Notes: generated from the sequence alone by a model not told the origin. Positions 53,076 through 62,588 are shown, numbered from the stretch's first letter. The stretch: DNA of 64,000 nt from Oceanisphaera sp. IT1-181 (GCF_033807535.1 NZ_CP136856.1:615001-679000); one strand, 5' to 3'. A program made the numbers and translations.

Positions 53076-53813
53076 ATGACTAGACTGGTGGAATTAACAG
53101 ACGTGGGGCTGAACATAGGCGGCAATGTCATTCTAGAAAGGGTGTCATTAACGCTACAGCGAGGGGAAATTCTCACCATAGTGGGCCCTAATGGTGCTGG
53201 AAAAAGCTCTTTGATCAAACTAGTGCTGGGCCTGATTCCTGGGCACACCGGCACTTTGTGGCAAAAGCCCAATCTGCGTGTGGGTTATGTGCCGCAAAAA
53301 TTACATTTAGACTCGGTATTGCCATTGACGGTGGCGCGTTTTATGAGTTTATCTCATGGCCGTCGACTCACGGTTGCCCAAGCCTTGGCTAAAGTCGGCG
53401 CCGAGCGGTTAGCGGATCGTGCCATGCAGGCGTTATCCGGCGGCGAAATGCAGCGTATTTTATTGGCGCGCGCCCTGATGATGCAGCCAGAATTACTGAT
53501 CCTCGATGAGCCCGCCCAAGGGGTGGATGTGCACGGCCAAACCGAGCTATACGGCTTGATCAAATTGCTGGCCGATGAGTTGCAATGCGGGGTGCTGATG
53601 GTGTCTCACGACTTGCATTTGGTGATGGCCAGTACTCACCGTGTGATTTGCTTAAACCAGCATATTTGTTGCCACGGGGAGCCAGAAGATGTGGCTCGAC
53701 ATCCTGAATTTGCCCGTTTATTTGGCCGCCCTGAGCTCGCGCAGCTAGCGGTATATACCCATCATCATGACTGTGACGATGAACATCACGGAGACGTACG
53801 TCATGTGGGATAG
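53076..53813 (+). CDS. znuC: Zinc ABC transporter ATPase
   Basis: A 245-residue ATPase with Walker A GPNGAGKSS, signature LSGGEMQR, Walker B LLILDEPAQGVD and a His-switch VSHDLHLV. The C-terminal tail is His/Asp-rich (HHHDCDDEHHGD), typical of ZnuC. It overlaps the znuB start by 11 bp. Confidence 0.96.
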   Translation: MTRLVELTDVGLNIGGNVILERVSLTLQRGEILTIVGPNGAGKSSLIKLVLGLIPGHTGTLWQKPNLRVGYVPQKLHLDSVLPLTVARFMSLSHGRRLTVAQALAKVGAERLADRAMQALSGGEMQRILLARALMMQPELLILDEPAQGVDVHGQTELYGLIKLLADELQCGVLMVSHDLHLVMASTHRVICLNQHICCHGEPEDVARHPEFARLFGRPELAQLAVYTHHHDCDDEHHGDVRHVG

Positions 53814-54591
53814 TTTTTTATTGTATGCGTTGTTAGCCGGCTTAGGCATTGCCATTTTAGCGGGCCCTTTGGGCAGCTTTGTGGTGTGGCGGCGCATGGC
53901 CTATTTTGGCGACACCTTGGCCCATTCTTCCTTGCTGGGGGTGGCCTTTGGTTTACTGCTACAAATTGATTTAACGCTGGCCGTTTTAGTGGCCTGTTTA
54001 TGTTTAGGCATAGTACTGGCGGCCCTGCAGCGTGCGAGTTGGCTGGCCACGGATACGCTACTGGGTATTTTAGCGCACACCTCTTTATCGTTAGGTCTAG
54101 TGGCACTGGCCTTTATGGATAACGTGCGCGTGGATTTAATGGCGTATTTATTTGGCGATCTGTTGGCGATCCAATTGGTAGATTTGTATTGGATTTTCGG
54201 TGGCGGTTTGGTGTTGTTAGTGGTGTTGCGCCATTACTGGAGTCAATTGTTGTCGATCACCGTCAGTGAAGAATTAGCCCGGGTTGAGGGCATTAAGGTC
54301 GAGCGCTTAAAGCTGCTGTTGTTATTGATGATCAGTGTGTTGATCGCCGTGGCCATGAAGTTTGTGGGTGCCTTAATTATTACCTCACTGCTAATTATTC
54401 CTGCCGCCACAGCGCGCCGCTTTAGTCGCTCCCCTGAGCAAATGGCCTTTTACGCCATGGGCCTTGGCATGGTAGCGGTAGTCGGTGGTTTGCAGTTATC
54501 GGTGAGTTACGACACCCCCGCCGGCCCTTCAGTAGTGGTGATCGCCGCCGCCTTATTCTTATTATCACATTTGGTGCCGAAAAAAGGGTAA
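53803..54591 (+). CDS. znuB: Zinc ABC transporter permease
   Basis: A 262-residue permease with about eight membrane helices. It has the ABC-3 family signature MAYFGDTLAHSSLLGVAFG near residue 40 and a coupling segment (VEGIKVERLKLLLLLMIS). The start was set at MWDSFLLYALL, because earlier in-frame codons read in the znuC tail. Confidence 0.95.
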   Translation: MWDSFLLYALLAGLGIAILAGPLGSFVVWRRMAYFGDTLAHSSLLGVAFGLLLQIDLTLAVLVACLCLGIVLAALQRASWLATDTLLGILAHTSLSLGLVALAFMDNVRVDLMAYLFGDLLAIQLVDLYWIFGGGLVLLVVLRHYWSQLLSITVSEELARVEGIKVERLKLLLLLMISVLIAVAMKFVGALIITSLLIIPAATARRFSRSPEQMAFYAMGLGMVAVVGGLQLSVSYDTPAGPSVVVIAAALFLLSHLVPKKG

Positions 54592-54597
54592 ATAGCA

Positions 54598-54812
54598 GCG
54601 CCGAGCACCAAGCGCCCGGCGCCAAGCTAGACACAAGATCCACAAACTATGCGTCTTACCGAACTCGCCCGGTATCTCGCACATAGGCACTTAAGGCACT
54701 AAAGCACTAAAGCCTAAAACGAGATCCTGATTTTCATCAGGATGACGGCATAAATTCCAAACACAGCTCCTTCTTTAGCTCGGCGCTTGGTGCTGGGCGC
54801 TTGGCGTTGCCA
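54598..54812. repeat. Inverted repeat flanking the 3' end of the UDG-like gene
   Basis: CGCCGAGCACCAAGCGCC at about 54600 and GGCGCTTGGTGCTGGGCGCTTGG at about 54783 are near-perfect inverted arms about 180 bp apart. The right arm encodes the C-terminus (SAQHQAPS) of the glycosylase gene. Confidence 0.6.
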
Positions 54813-55386
54813 ACACCTGATGTACTCGTTCGCGCAGAGCGGGAAGTTCTTCTGCTTCAAACCAGGGGTTTTTAGTGAGCCAATAACGGTTACGGGGAGA
54901 AGGGTGGGGCAGGGGTAATTGGCTGGGCGCAAACTCTTGCCAATTACGCACAGTTTCGGTGAGGGTTTTGTAACGCTTACCAAGGTAATAACGCTGGGCA
55001 TATTGGCCAATCAAGAGCGTGAGCTCAATATTGGGCAGCACATTAAGTAGCTGTTGATGCCAAGCGGGCGCGCATTCGGGGCGCGGCGGCAAATCACCGC
55101 TTTTGCCTTTTCCCGGATAACAAAAGCCCATCGGCATAATGGCCACTAACTGTGGATCGTAAAATTGCTCACGGCTGAGCTCTAGCCAACGGCGCAACGT
55201 ATCGCCGCTGGGGTCGTTCCAGGGAATACCGGTTTGATGTACTTTTAAGCCCGGCGCTTGGCCGATGATCAAAATACGCGCCTCAGGCGCCATTTGTAAC
55301 ACCGGCCGTGGTCCCAGTGGTAGATTCGCTTCGCAAATACGGCAGGCTCTGGCCTGCATCAGTAACTGCTCAAACTCACTATTCAT
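54775..55386 (-). CDS. Uracil-DNA glycosylase family protein
   Basis: A 203-residue UDG-superfamily protein with an N-terminal CRICEANLPLGPRPV (cysteine-containing), motif I GQAPGLKVHQTGIPWNDPSG, LIGQYAQRYYL and motif II LPHPSPRN. This is the motif set of the broader family-4-like group rather than classical Ung. Which base lesion it removes is not evident. The last dozen residues derive from an intergenic-type repeat, so the C-terminus has probably been extended. Confidence 0.85.
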   Translation of the reverse strand: MNSEFEQLLMQARACRICEANLPLGPRPVLQMAPEARILIIGQAPGLKVHQTGIPWNDPSGDTLRRWLELSREQFYDPQLVAIMPMGFCYPGKGKSGDLPPRPECAPAWHQQLLNVLPNIELTLLIGQYAQRYYLGKRYKTLTETVRNWQEFAPSQLPLPHPSPRNRYWLTKNPWFEAEELPALRERVHQVLATPSAQHQAPS

Positions 55387-55420
55387 GTGGGCTTCCTTCT
55401 CTCACTCCTCAAGCTCTTCA

Positions 55421-56365
55421 CTAGTAACCTAGATTAAAGTCCACTAATCCTTCCATGGTTTTGCCAGACGTATATTTTAAATAGTTACGGCTAAAGCGCG
55501 TTACTATTTGTGCCGGAAAGCTATAACCCGAGTTGTGCGGTGTGATAACGACATTGGGCATGTCCCATAAGGGGCTGGCGACCGGCAATGGCTCGCTGGC
55601 AAACACATCTAATACCGCAGCACCTATATTGCCATGGCGCAGCGCTTGAATAAGCGCGCCTTCATCAACTGCATCACCTCGGCCCACGTTAAAGAAAATA
55701 GTGCCGGGTTTAAAATGATCGAGTCGGGCGGCGTTAAATAGGCCACGAGTTTGCGGCGTGGACGGCAAAACACTGACCACCACATCGGCCCGAGGCAACA
55801 CGTTATTAAGCGCCGGTAGCTGATAAGTATTATCAAAGCCTGCCGCTTCTCGACCAGAACGACTGATGCCTAATACCGTCATGCCAAAGTGCTTGGCGGT
55901 GTGCGCTATATGCTGGCCAATGCTGCCGGTGCCCATAATCAGCATGGTTTTACCGCGAATGCTTTCATAGGGAATAGGGTGCCAGTTATGCAGCCGCTGT
56001 TGTGCCTTGTAATGGCGCAGGTGGCGGGTGAGCGCCAACAAGTGGCCAAACACATATTCGCTCACTAAAGGGCCAAAAATGCCCCGAATATTGGTGAGCT
56101 GATAATCTTGGCGGCAATCACCGTGCAATAATACGTCCACACCGGCATAGGTCGACTGCGCCCATTTGAGTGCTTTCGCTTCATTCAGGCGCGCGCGCAG
56201 TCTAGCGGGCTCGCCCAGTAAAATATCGGCTTTAGCGAGTGCTGCGCGAATGTCGGCTTCGCTTTCTGGCGCTAAAATCGTCAGCCCGGGCAGGTAGGCC
56301 TGTTTTAATAATGCTTGGTATTCAGCATTATCTTGGCTGAGCAATAACAGGGTATGATTGGCCAT
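55421..56365 (-). CDS. D-2-hydroxyacid dehydrogenase family protein
   Basis: A 314-residue NAD(P)-dependent oxidoreductase with GTGSIGQHIAHTAKHFGM Rossmann loop, SVLPSTPQTRGLF, FFNVGRGDAVDE and the C-terminal ITPHNSGY with the catalytic His. The family reduces 2-ketoacids such as glyoxylate or hydroxypyruvate; the exact substrate is not clear. Confidence 0.9.
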   Translation of the reverse strand: MANHTLLLLSQDNAEYQALLKQAYLPGLTILAPESEADIRAALAKADILLGEPARLRARLNEAKALKWAQSTYAGVDVLLHGDCRQDYQLTNIRGIFGPLVSEYVFGHLLALTRHLRHYKAQQRLHNWHPIPYESIRGKTMLIMGTGSIGQHIAHTAKHFGMTVLGISRSGREAAGFDNTYQLPALNNVLPRADVVVSVLPSTPQTRGLFNAARLDHFKPGTIFFNVGRGDAVDEGALIQALRHGNIGAAVLDVFASEPLPVASPLWDMPNVVITPHNSGYSFPAQIVTRFSRNYLKYTSGKTMEGLVDFNLGY

Positions 56366-56480
56366 ACCTTCTCTCCTTATTATGCTTTTTGTAAGGGCGT
56401 TCTATGAGACAATGGCACACGCATAAACTTATACCAACGTTTGCGGCCTAAAATGTGAGCCTTAGCAATAAAGACGCACA

Positions 56481-57098
56481 ATGGCAAAAAAACGGCCATG
56501 TAACCACAAGGAAATATCCGTGTTTGGCGATAAATTTTACAAAAAAATCAACAAGCTAGCTCCCTGGCAGCAAACTGTATTTGCCCTGGCGTTAGCCGAG
56601 CGGATGTATCCTAATTATCAGCTATTTAGCGAAACTAGCGACTTTGGAAATAGCCAGCGCTGCCGAGAAACGCTGAATACCTTGTGGACTTACCTGACGG
56701 TAAAAGGCTCGAAGGTCGATTTAAGCGCCGAGTTGGAGTCTTTTGAAGCTTTTATTCCTGATCCTACGCTGTCTGAAAGTTACGGTGCTTACCCCGCTTT
56801 GGACGTCTGTGTAGCTTTGGGTTGTGCTTACAACTCGGTGATTTGTCGGGTGGGCGAAGAAGCCACCGAAGCCAGCCATGCCTCTTTGGGCACGGTGGCC
56901 GGTTTTGTCGAATTATTGGCAGAGCGCGAGCTGAGTGAAGAAGAGTTGTATGAAGATGAGCTGTTGATGACAGAAATGGAGTTTCAAGTTGAGTTGCTAG
57001 ATCGCGTCAATCAGCCCAGAGATGCCGCCACTATACTGGCCATTCGTGACTTTGCCGCTCAAGGTGGGGTTTCTAATATTGGTATCAGCCTAGAATAG
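56481..57098 (+). CDS. yjaG: YjaG family protein (DUF416)
   Basis: A 205-residue protein with the DUF416 hallmark LAPWQQTVFALALAERMYPNYQLF and an acidic C-terminal half. Function unknown. In E. coli it lies near hemE, as it does loosely here. The ATG at 56481 gives a 25-residue N-terminal extension compared with E. coli YjaG; a GTG at 56520 could be the true start. Confidence 0.85.
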   Translation: MAKKRPCNHKEISVFGDKFYKKINKLAPWQQTVFALALAERMYPNYQLFSETSDFGNSQRCRETLNTLWTYLTVKGSKVDLSAELESFEAFIPDPTLSESYGAYPALDVCVALGCAYNSVICRVGEEATEASHASLGTVAGFVELLAERELSEEELYEDELLMTEMEFQVELLDRVNQPRDAATILAIRDFAAQGGVSNIGISLE

Positions 57099-57144
57099 CC
57101 CGCATTTGGCTTGCCTGATGCAGGCATTAGACGATTGCTGCCAA

Positions 57145-57175
57145 TAAAAAACAGACAGTTAAGGTCTGTTTTTAT
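57145..57175. terminator. Bidirectional terminator, yjaG / cobU
   Basis: AAACAGAC-AGTTAAG-GTCTGTTT flanked by AAAA and TTTT between convergent genes. Confidence 0.8.
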
Positions 57176-57197
57176 TGGGTTTTTTAGCACCCTGCAC

Positions 57198-57716
57198 TCA
57201 ATCTAAGCTCGGGCCTTTCAGTACCAGTGGCAAACCTGCAGCGGTAAATATTACCCGCTCGCAGCGCGCAGCGACCGCTTGATGCAAAAAACCACTCTCA
57301 TCCACAAAACGGCGGGTTAGCTCACCCAAAGGCACTATGCCCATGCCTACTTCATTGCTCACTATAATCAGCTGGCCATTAAAACTTTCTAAGGCGGTTA
57401 AGAAAGTTTGGCGCTGTTGTGGCCAGTTTTCCAAATGCAGGCAGTTGCTGAGCCACAGCGTTAGGCAGTCGATCATAACCGCATCATAATCGTGCAATGT
57501 TGCCAGTGTTTGGCCAAGTTCAGTGGGTACTTCTAAGGTCTGCCAGTGTGCTGGGCGTTGTGCTTGATGTTGGCTAATACGCGCCGTCATTTCTGCATCA
57601 TTCAACGCTTGTTCAGCGGTGGCGATATAGGCGACCTTATTGCCTAAGTCGGTGCAGAGCTGTTCTGCGAGGCGACTCTTACCTGAACGGGCACCACCCA
57701 AAATAAATTGTTTCAT
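57198..57716 (-). CDS. cobU: Adenosylcobinamide kinase / guanylyltransferase
   Basis: Phosphorylates adenosylcobinamide and transfers GMP in the late steps of cobalamin assembly. The 172-residue product has Walker A GGARSGKSRLAEQL, a Walker B-like DYDAVMIDCLTLWLSNCL, and SNEVGMGIVPLGELTRRFVD with the catalytic region. It stands alone here; other cob genes are not in the window, so it may serve cobinamide salvage. Confidence 0.95.
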   Translation of the reverse strand: MKQFILGGARSGKSRLAEQLCTDLGNKVAYIATAEQALNDAEMTARISQHQAQRPAHWQTLEVPTELGQTLATLHDYDAVMIDCLTLWLSNCLHLENWPQQRQTFLTALESFNGQLIIVSNEVGMGIVPLGELTRRFVDESGFLHQAVAARCERVIFTAAGLPLVLKGPSLD

Positions 57717-57920
57717 GTTGTTACCTTGGCTGCTTAATAACAGTGAATCGTGATTAAATGAACGACAGTTAAATAATGCAGTGAGTAGGTTGGCAGGAGT
57801 GATGAGAGAGCGGTATGAGTTGCGGGTTAGTGGAGTTATTTCTAAATATAACGAGCAGCCCTAACGCTCGATTAATGTATAACCGATAGATGAACTAGGA
57901 CTCGCTCGTTAACATCATTT

Positions 57921-58394
57921 TTACTCGTGCAATAAGCTGCCTACTTGCAGTAGCGGAGCTACGTCAAGATCGTTGGCGTTCATCATTAATGAAATGCGCT
58001 GCACCGAGGATAGCAATAAGTTTTGCTCCCACTCGGCGAGTGCTTGAAAGCGCTGAATAAAGCTTTCTTGCAAGGGACGAGGGGCAGTTTTAAGTTTATC
58101 TTTACCTTCATCCGTTAGCACCGCATAGACTTTACGCTTATCGGTTTGGCTGCGTTCGCGGCGCACTAACAGTTTTTGTTCGAGTCTATCTATGATGGTG
58201 GTAGCGGTTGCTTGACTCATATGAGTTGCTTGCGCCAATTTACGCATCGTAATGTCGCCGTGCTCGCTGATCGATTGCAGTAACAGGAGTTGCGGGCCAG
58301 TGAGGCCGGACTCTTTACTGAGTTGACGGGAGTGCAGGTCAATTGCGCGAATAATCTGGCGCAGAGCCACCAGCATATCTTCATGTTTTTCCAA
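57921..58394 (-). CDS. MarR-family transcriptional regulator
   Basis: A 157-residue winged-helix repressor: GDITMRKLAQATHMSQATATT recognition helix and DRLEQKLLVRRERSQTDKRKV wing. Target unknown; the neighbouring gene on the same strand (58539-59075) is unrelated. The region upstream (58395-58538) would contain its own site, but no clear palindromic operator was identified. Confidence 0.9.
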   Translation of the reverse strand: MEKHEDMLVALRQIIRAIDLHSRQLSKESGLTGPQLLLLQSISEHGDITMRKLAQATHMSQATATTIIDRLEQKLLVRRERSQTDKRKVYAVLTDEGKDKLKTAPRPLQESFIQRFQALAEWEQNLLLSSVQRISLMMNANDLDVAPLLQVGSLLHE

Positions 58395-58479
58395 GGTCTT
58401 ACGGCCGCCGATGGTTATCTGAATTTGGCCGAACCATAGCGCAAAATCACGCTTTTTTAAAGTCCAACCAGATAAAGCC

Positions 58480-58515
58480 TTGAGTAAGCGCCTTACGCGT
58501 TACGTACGGCGTAGC
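58480..58515. repeat. Palindromic GCG/TACG intergenic repeat
   Basis: GCGCCTTACGCGTTACGTAC followed by GGCGTAGCGCGTTA. Similar TACGCG/CGTA strings lie at 39725-39800 between deoB and deoD. Possibly a dispersed repeat. Confidence 0.45.
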
Positions 58516-58538
58516 GCGTTATCTCGTTTTATAGCGCC

Positions 58539-59075
58539 CTAGCGCCACTTCTCGAGTTGCAGGTCTAGGCTGTGCTCGCCATCGGTAAGCTGTAGGTCGG
58601 TTTCTTGTAAGGTGGCAAATAAGTCAATGCTGCGCTGACATAACGCTGCCAAGGCGGCGGGCTGGGGCTCTGTTAAATGATAAATGGCCAGCCGAGGAAG
58701 TGCCGTTAACTCGGACTTATGCTTGTCCCACCACAGCTCGGCGCTGCGGCCACCATAGCTATATACTAAGACTCGCTCAGCGCGCGATAACGCTTGTTTG
58801 ATGCGCTTTACGCTGGGCTCACCCAGCTCAATCCAGCTTAAGATACGGCCATCGGGTGATTTGAGCCACAGCTCGGGTTCGTCGTCTGTGCTTAAGCCTT
58901 TAGTGAAGCTCAAGTCTGGGTCTGCGTGGCGAATAAACGCCAATAAACGCACCATGAGTCGAGTATTGGTCTCCGACGGATGCTGTGCCACGGTCAGGCT
59001 ATGCTCTTGGTAATAATGGCGATGTAAATCGCTGATATTCAGACGAACTTTATGCAGTGTGGCAGACAGAGCCAT
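58539..59075 (-). CDS. yaeQ: YaeQ family protein
   Basis: A 178-residue YaeQ protein (restriction-endonuclease-like fold, function unsettled): MALSATLHKVRLNISDLHRHYY, LSFTKGLSTDDEPELWLK, and IELGEPSVKRIKQAL with the family's E and K residues. It is a single gene. Confidence 0.92.
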   Translation of the reverse strand: MALSATLHKVRLNISDLHRHYYQEHSLTVAQHPSETNTRLMVRLLAFIRHADPDLSFTKGLSTDDEPELWLKSPDGRILSWIELGEPSVKRIKQALSRAERVLVYSYGGRSAELWWDKHKSELTALPRLAIYHLTEPQPAALAALCQRSIDLFATLQETDLQLTDGEHSLDLQLEKWR

Positions 59076-59309
59076 GGTGTTTACTCATATAAAAAGCGCT
59101 ATGTTAACGGCAAGCTCCAAGTAAAGCCACGCCCTTTGGGCCGTTAAAAGGCGCGGCGTGAAGGGCGAGGTGTGAGCAGTCAGACATGCCGCGTAAGGCT
59201 TAGCGCGTGTTTTATCGTATGAGTCCTGTTTTTTTATCCAGTACCTTTTGTTTTTTTATTCAAGACCGACTGTTACACTTTGCGCCCTTTATTCGCCTGG
59301 AAATTGGTG

Positions 59310-59984
59310 ATGGCTGATTTTAAAACCCATGTACAAGTAGCCTCTGTGGTGTCCGGCGTGTTGGCCAGTGCCTTAGCCTGGACCGAGCTGGTGAGCCTGC
59401 CCGAGGCCTGTTTATTATGGTTAACCGGCTCTTTGGGCGGCATTATGCCGGATATCGACTCTGATACGTCGCGCTCGATTCAAATCATTTTTCGTTTGTT
59501 TGGCATCTTGGCCAGCACGCTGATGTTGTTATATGGCCGCCAGTATTTACCCTTGCTCGATACCTTGCTGCTGAGTGGCGCTGCATATTTTTTGGTGCGT
59601 TATCCCTTTTGCTGGGCATTTGCCAAGCTCACTGTGCACCGCGCCAGTTTGCACTCTTTATTGGCCAACATGGTGTTTGCGGTGGCGGCCGTGGTGCTCA
59701 GTCATCATCTGTTTCATTTAAGTGTTGAGCAGTCTTGGCTGATGGGGCTGTTTATGTTTATCGGTGCCTTAATACATCTGTTGCTCGATGAGATGTACAG
59801 CATAGATTTGGAAGGGCGACGGCTAAAAAAATCCTTTGGCACCGCCTTAAAAGTCATGCAGTGGCCCGCCCATTTACCTAACTTAGGCTTGTTGGCGTTA
59901 TTGTGGCTTGGGTTGTGGCTGGCGCCGTCGCCCGCACCCTTATTAGTCGTGTTAAGGCAACTTTTGCCGCTGCCTCTTAGCTGA
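59310..59984 (+). CDS. YdjM-like inner-membrane metal-dependent hydrolase family (DUF457)
   Basis: A 224-residue multi-pass membrane protein with the family motifs KTHVQVASVVSGVLAS, GGIMPDIDSDTSRSI, the HRASLHSLLANMVF region and LLDEMYSIDLEGRRLKKSFG. Function uncertain; the conserved His/Asp residues suggest metal-dependent hydrolysis. The start was set at MADFKTHVQ; ten upstream in-frame codons are non-homologous. Confidence 0.88.
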   Translation: MADFKTHVQVASVVSGVLASALAWTELVSLPEACLLWLTGSLGGIMPDIDSDTSRSIQIIFRLFGILASTLMLLYGRQYLPLLDTLLLSGAAYFLVRYPFCWAFAKLTVHRASLHSLLANMVFAVAAVVLSHHLFHLSVEQSWLMGLFMFIGALIHLLLDEMYSIDLEGRRLKKSFGTALKVMQWPAHLPNLGLLALLWLGLWLAPSPAPLLVVLRQLLPLPLS

Positions 59985-60083
59985 TAAGATAATGCGGCTG
60001 GCATGACTCGCTACCCCTCACTTAATACTAATAATGAGTAGCGGCACCGGCGCTTCCCCCATACCACACACAGGACACAACAG

Positions 60084-61187
60084 ATGAGCCTTGCAGACCA
60101 GGTGTTGGCCGTAAATAACGACCTACCGATCCGTACCCAGCAAGCTGTACACAGCGGAAAGGTGCGCTCCGTTTACTGGCTAACCGCCGCTGACAGTCGC
60201 CGTTTGATAAAAGAGAAAGGCTACAATGTGGCTGCCGATGCGCCCTTGGCCATCATGGTGATCAGCGACCGTATCTCGGCGTTTGATTGCATTTGGCACG
60301 GTGAAGAGGGCATGCAAGGCGTGCCCGGTAAAGGGGCGGCCTTAAACGCCATTTCTAACCATTGGTTTAAGCTGTTTCAAGAACAAGGCTTAGCTGATAG
60401 CCATATTTTGGATATTCCCCATCCGTTCGTGTGGATAGTACAAAAAGCCACACCAGTAAAAATTGAGGCTATTTGCCGTCAATATATTACCGGCTCAATG
60501 TGGCGCAGCTATGTCAAAGGCGAGCGGGAGTTTTGTGGTATTCGCCTGCCTGATGGCCTGCAAAAAGATCAAAAGCTGCCAGAATTGCTGATGACGCCGT
60601 CCACCAAAGGTATCTTAACCGGTATCCCAGGGGTGCCCGAGGCGGATGACGTTAATATTACCCGTCAAAATATCGAAGATAATTTTGCTGCCTTTAACTT
60701 TAAGCAGGCTGGCGATATCGACCAATATGAGCGGTTATTGCGCGAAGGTTTTGAAGTAATTAGCACGGAATTGGCCAAGCTTAACCAAATATTTGTCGAT
60801 ACCAAGTTTGAGTTTGGTTACGTGACCGATGCTCAAGGCCAAGAAAAACTGATCTACATGGATGAAGTGGGTACGCCGGACTCATCGCGTATCTGGGATG
60901 GTGCCGCTTATGCTACTGGCCACATTGTAGAAAATTCGAAAGAAGACTTTCGCCAAATGTTACTGGCGCACTTTCCTGATCCGGATATTTTGCTTAATAA
61001 AGAACGCATGCCTGAGCGCGAAGCACTGGCGCGCGATAATGCCCTGCCGGTAAGTGCATTAATGGATATCTCGCGCACCTATATTGGTATGGCAGAAAAA
61101 ATAACCGGCCAAAAACTGGTGTTATCGGATAATCCCAAAGCCGATATTATTAACATCTTGCGCGAGCAATATGATTTGGTTGATTAA
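60084..61187 (+). CDS. purC: SAICAR synthase (phosphoribosylaminoimidazole-succinocarboxamide synthase)
   Basis: Adds aspartate to CAIR in purine synthesis. The 367-residue product belongs to the long PurC form: HSGKVRSVYWL, VISDRISAFDCIWHGEEGM, QYITGSMWRSYVKGEREFCG, and DEVGTPDSSRIWD. It is a single gene with ATG at 60084 and a strong terminator. Confidence 0.96.
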   Translation: MSLADQVLAVNNDLPIRTQQAVHSGKVRSVYWLTAADSRRLIKEKGYNVAADAPLAIMVISDRISAFDCIWHGEEGMQGVPGKGAALNAISNHWFKLFQEQGLADSHILDIPHPFVWIVQKATPVKIEAICRQYITGSMWRSYVKGEREFCGIRLPDGLQKDQKLPELLMTPSTKGILTGIPGVPEADDVNITRQNIEDNFAAFNFKQAGDIDQYERLLREGFEVISTELAKLNQIFVDTKFEFGYVTDAQGQEKLIYMDEVGTPDSSRIWDGAAYATGHIVENSKEDFRQMLLAHFPDPDILLNKERMPEREALARDNALPVSALMDISRTYIGMAEKITGQKLVLSDNPKADIINILREQYDLVD

Positions 61188-61214
61188 TCGGGCCGAGCCG
61201 TTTACTGAACAAAA

Positions 61215-61246
61215 TAAAAAACCCGAGGCCAGCTCGGGTTTTTTTA
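61215..61246. terminator. Bidirectional Rho-independent terminator, purC / crp
   Basis: ACCCGAG-GCCAG-CTCGGGT between A and T runs. Confidence 0.9.
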
Positions 61247-61284
61247 TACGTGGTACTTTACTAGCAGGTGTTAAACATCGCTAT

Positions 61285-61923
61285 TTATCGGGTACCAAAT
61301 ACCACGATAGTTTTACCATGAGCAGAAATAAGCTCTTGTTCCTCTAGCATCTTTAAGATGCGGCCCACAGTTTCCCGTGAACAACCCACTATCTGACCAA
61401 TTTCTTGGCGGGTGATCTTAATTTGCATACCATCTGGGTGCGTCATTGCATCGGGCTGGCGCGCTAGGCTGAGCAGAGTCTCGGCGATACGACCCGTCAC
61501 ATCCAAAAAGGCCAAGTCGCCCACTTTTTGGCTAGTGGTTTGCAGACGTTCGGCCATTTGTGCCGAAACGCGCATCAGTATTTCTGGATTCACCTGAATG
61601 AGTTGGCGAAACTTTTTATAAGAAATTTCGGCAACTTCACAGGGAGATTTAGCACGTACCCAAGCGGTACGCAGCGGATTATCTGTTTCTTCAAATAGCC
61701 CCAATTCACCAATAAAATCACCTTTATTAAGATAAGACAGGATCATTTCTTTACCGTCTTCATCTTTGATCAGCACCGAAACTGAGCCTTTTACGATGTA
61801 ATATAAGGTTTCTGCTTTTTCACCCGCATGGATCAAAGAGCTCTTCGCTGGGTATTTATGAATATGGCAATGCGACAGAAACCACTCTAGGGTGGGGTCA
61901 CTTTGGGGCTTGCTAATAATCAT
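61285..61923 (-). CDS. crp: cAMP receptor protein (CRP)
   Basis: A global regulator, 212 residues. It has the cAMP-binding beta-roll with FIGELGLFEE and RTAWVRAKSPCEVAEISYKKF, a long dimerisation helix, and the HTH with TRQEIGQIVGCSRETVGRILK recognition helix. It is divergent from the OsmC-family gene (yhfA position), as in enterobacteria. Confidence 0.97.
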   Translation of the reverse strand: MIISKPQSDPTLEWFLSHCHIHKYPAKSSLIHAGEKAETLYYIVKGSVSVLIKDEDGKEMILSYLNKGDFIGELGLFEETDNPLRTAWVRAKSPCEVAEISYKKFRQLIQVNPEILMRVSAQMAERLQTTSQKVGDLAFLDVTGRIAETLLSLARQPDAMTHPDGMQIKITRQEIGQIVGCSRETVGRILKMLEEQELISAHGKTIVVFGTR

Positions 61924-62101
61924 CTCTTACCTCTTAATTATTTTAATTAGCTCGGGGCTTAGGCCTAGCAAGCTATCTGCGTTCAGTATACCTAGTGGGC
62001 TAGCATAAAAGGCTTAACTCATATCATCAAGTGGCTTAGGCTTTTATCCTGCTCGTCGTGACTAATCCAATAGGATAACATAGCTATTTTTATGGGAGAT
62101 T

Positions 62102-62509
62102 ATGATGAAAGCGACAGTTACCTGGTTAGAAGGCATGTGTTTTGAAGGCTTATCTGAGTCTGGTCATAAAATCTTGTTAGATGGCACTAATCCAGGCAAA
62201 GGTGCTAGCCCCATGGAAGCTGTATTGCTGGGCGCCGGTGGCTGCAGTGCTATAGATGTAGTTTCTATCTTAGAAAAAGGCCGCCAGCAGGTTACTGGCT
62301 GCGTGGTAGAGCTAGATGCAGACCGCGCCGAGCAACCACCACGGGTGTTTACCACTCTTAACATGCACTTTGTTGTGACCGGCCACGATTTATCGGAAAA
62401 GCAGGTCGCGCGCGCGGTGAGCTTATCGATGGAAAAATACTGCTCAGTAATGAAAATGCTGGATAAAGCACTGGACGCCTCTTCGTCTTTTGAGATACGC
62501 CAAGCATAA
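62102..62509 (+). CDS. yhfA: OsmC family protein (YhfA-like)
   Basis: A 135-residue OsmC-fold protein with EAVLLGAGGCSAIDVVSILEKGRQ, where the first redox Cys lies, and the second Cys in MEKYCSVMKML. This Cys pair is typical of the peroxide-reducing Ohr/OsmC group, though yhfA function is unproven. Divergent from crp. Tandem ATG codons at 62102 and 62105 follow GGGAG. Confidence 0.9.
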   Translation: MMKATVTWLEGMCFEGLSESGHKILLDGTNPGKGASPMEAVLLGAGGCSAIDVVSILEKGRQQVTGCVVELDADRAEQPPRVFTTLNMHFVVTGHDLSEKQVARAVSLSMEKYCSVMKMLDKALDASSSFEIRQA

Positions 62510-62511
62510 GC

Positions 62512-62588
62512 AGTGAGGTGTGAGGGGATAAGTGTAAAGCGGAAAGCGCGCTCTGTTTTTACTCCTCACTCCTTGCACTTCTCGCTCT
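62512..62588. repeat. Imperfect inverted repeat between yhfA and prkB
   Basis: AGTGAGGTGTGAGGGG at the left and ACTCCTCACTCCTTGCACTT at the right, similar to the repeat at 50227-50320. It lies between convergent genes and may act as a terminator. Confidence 0.5.
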
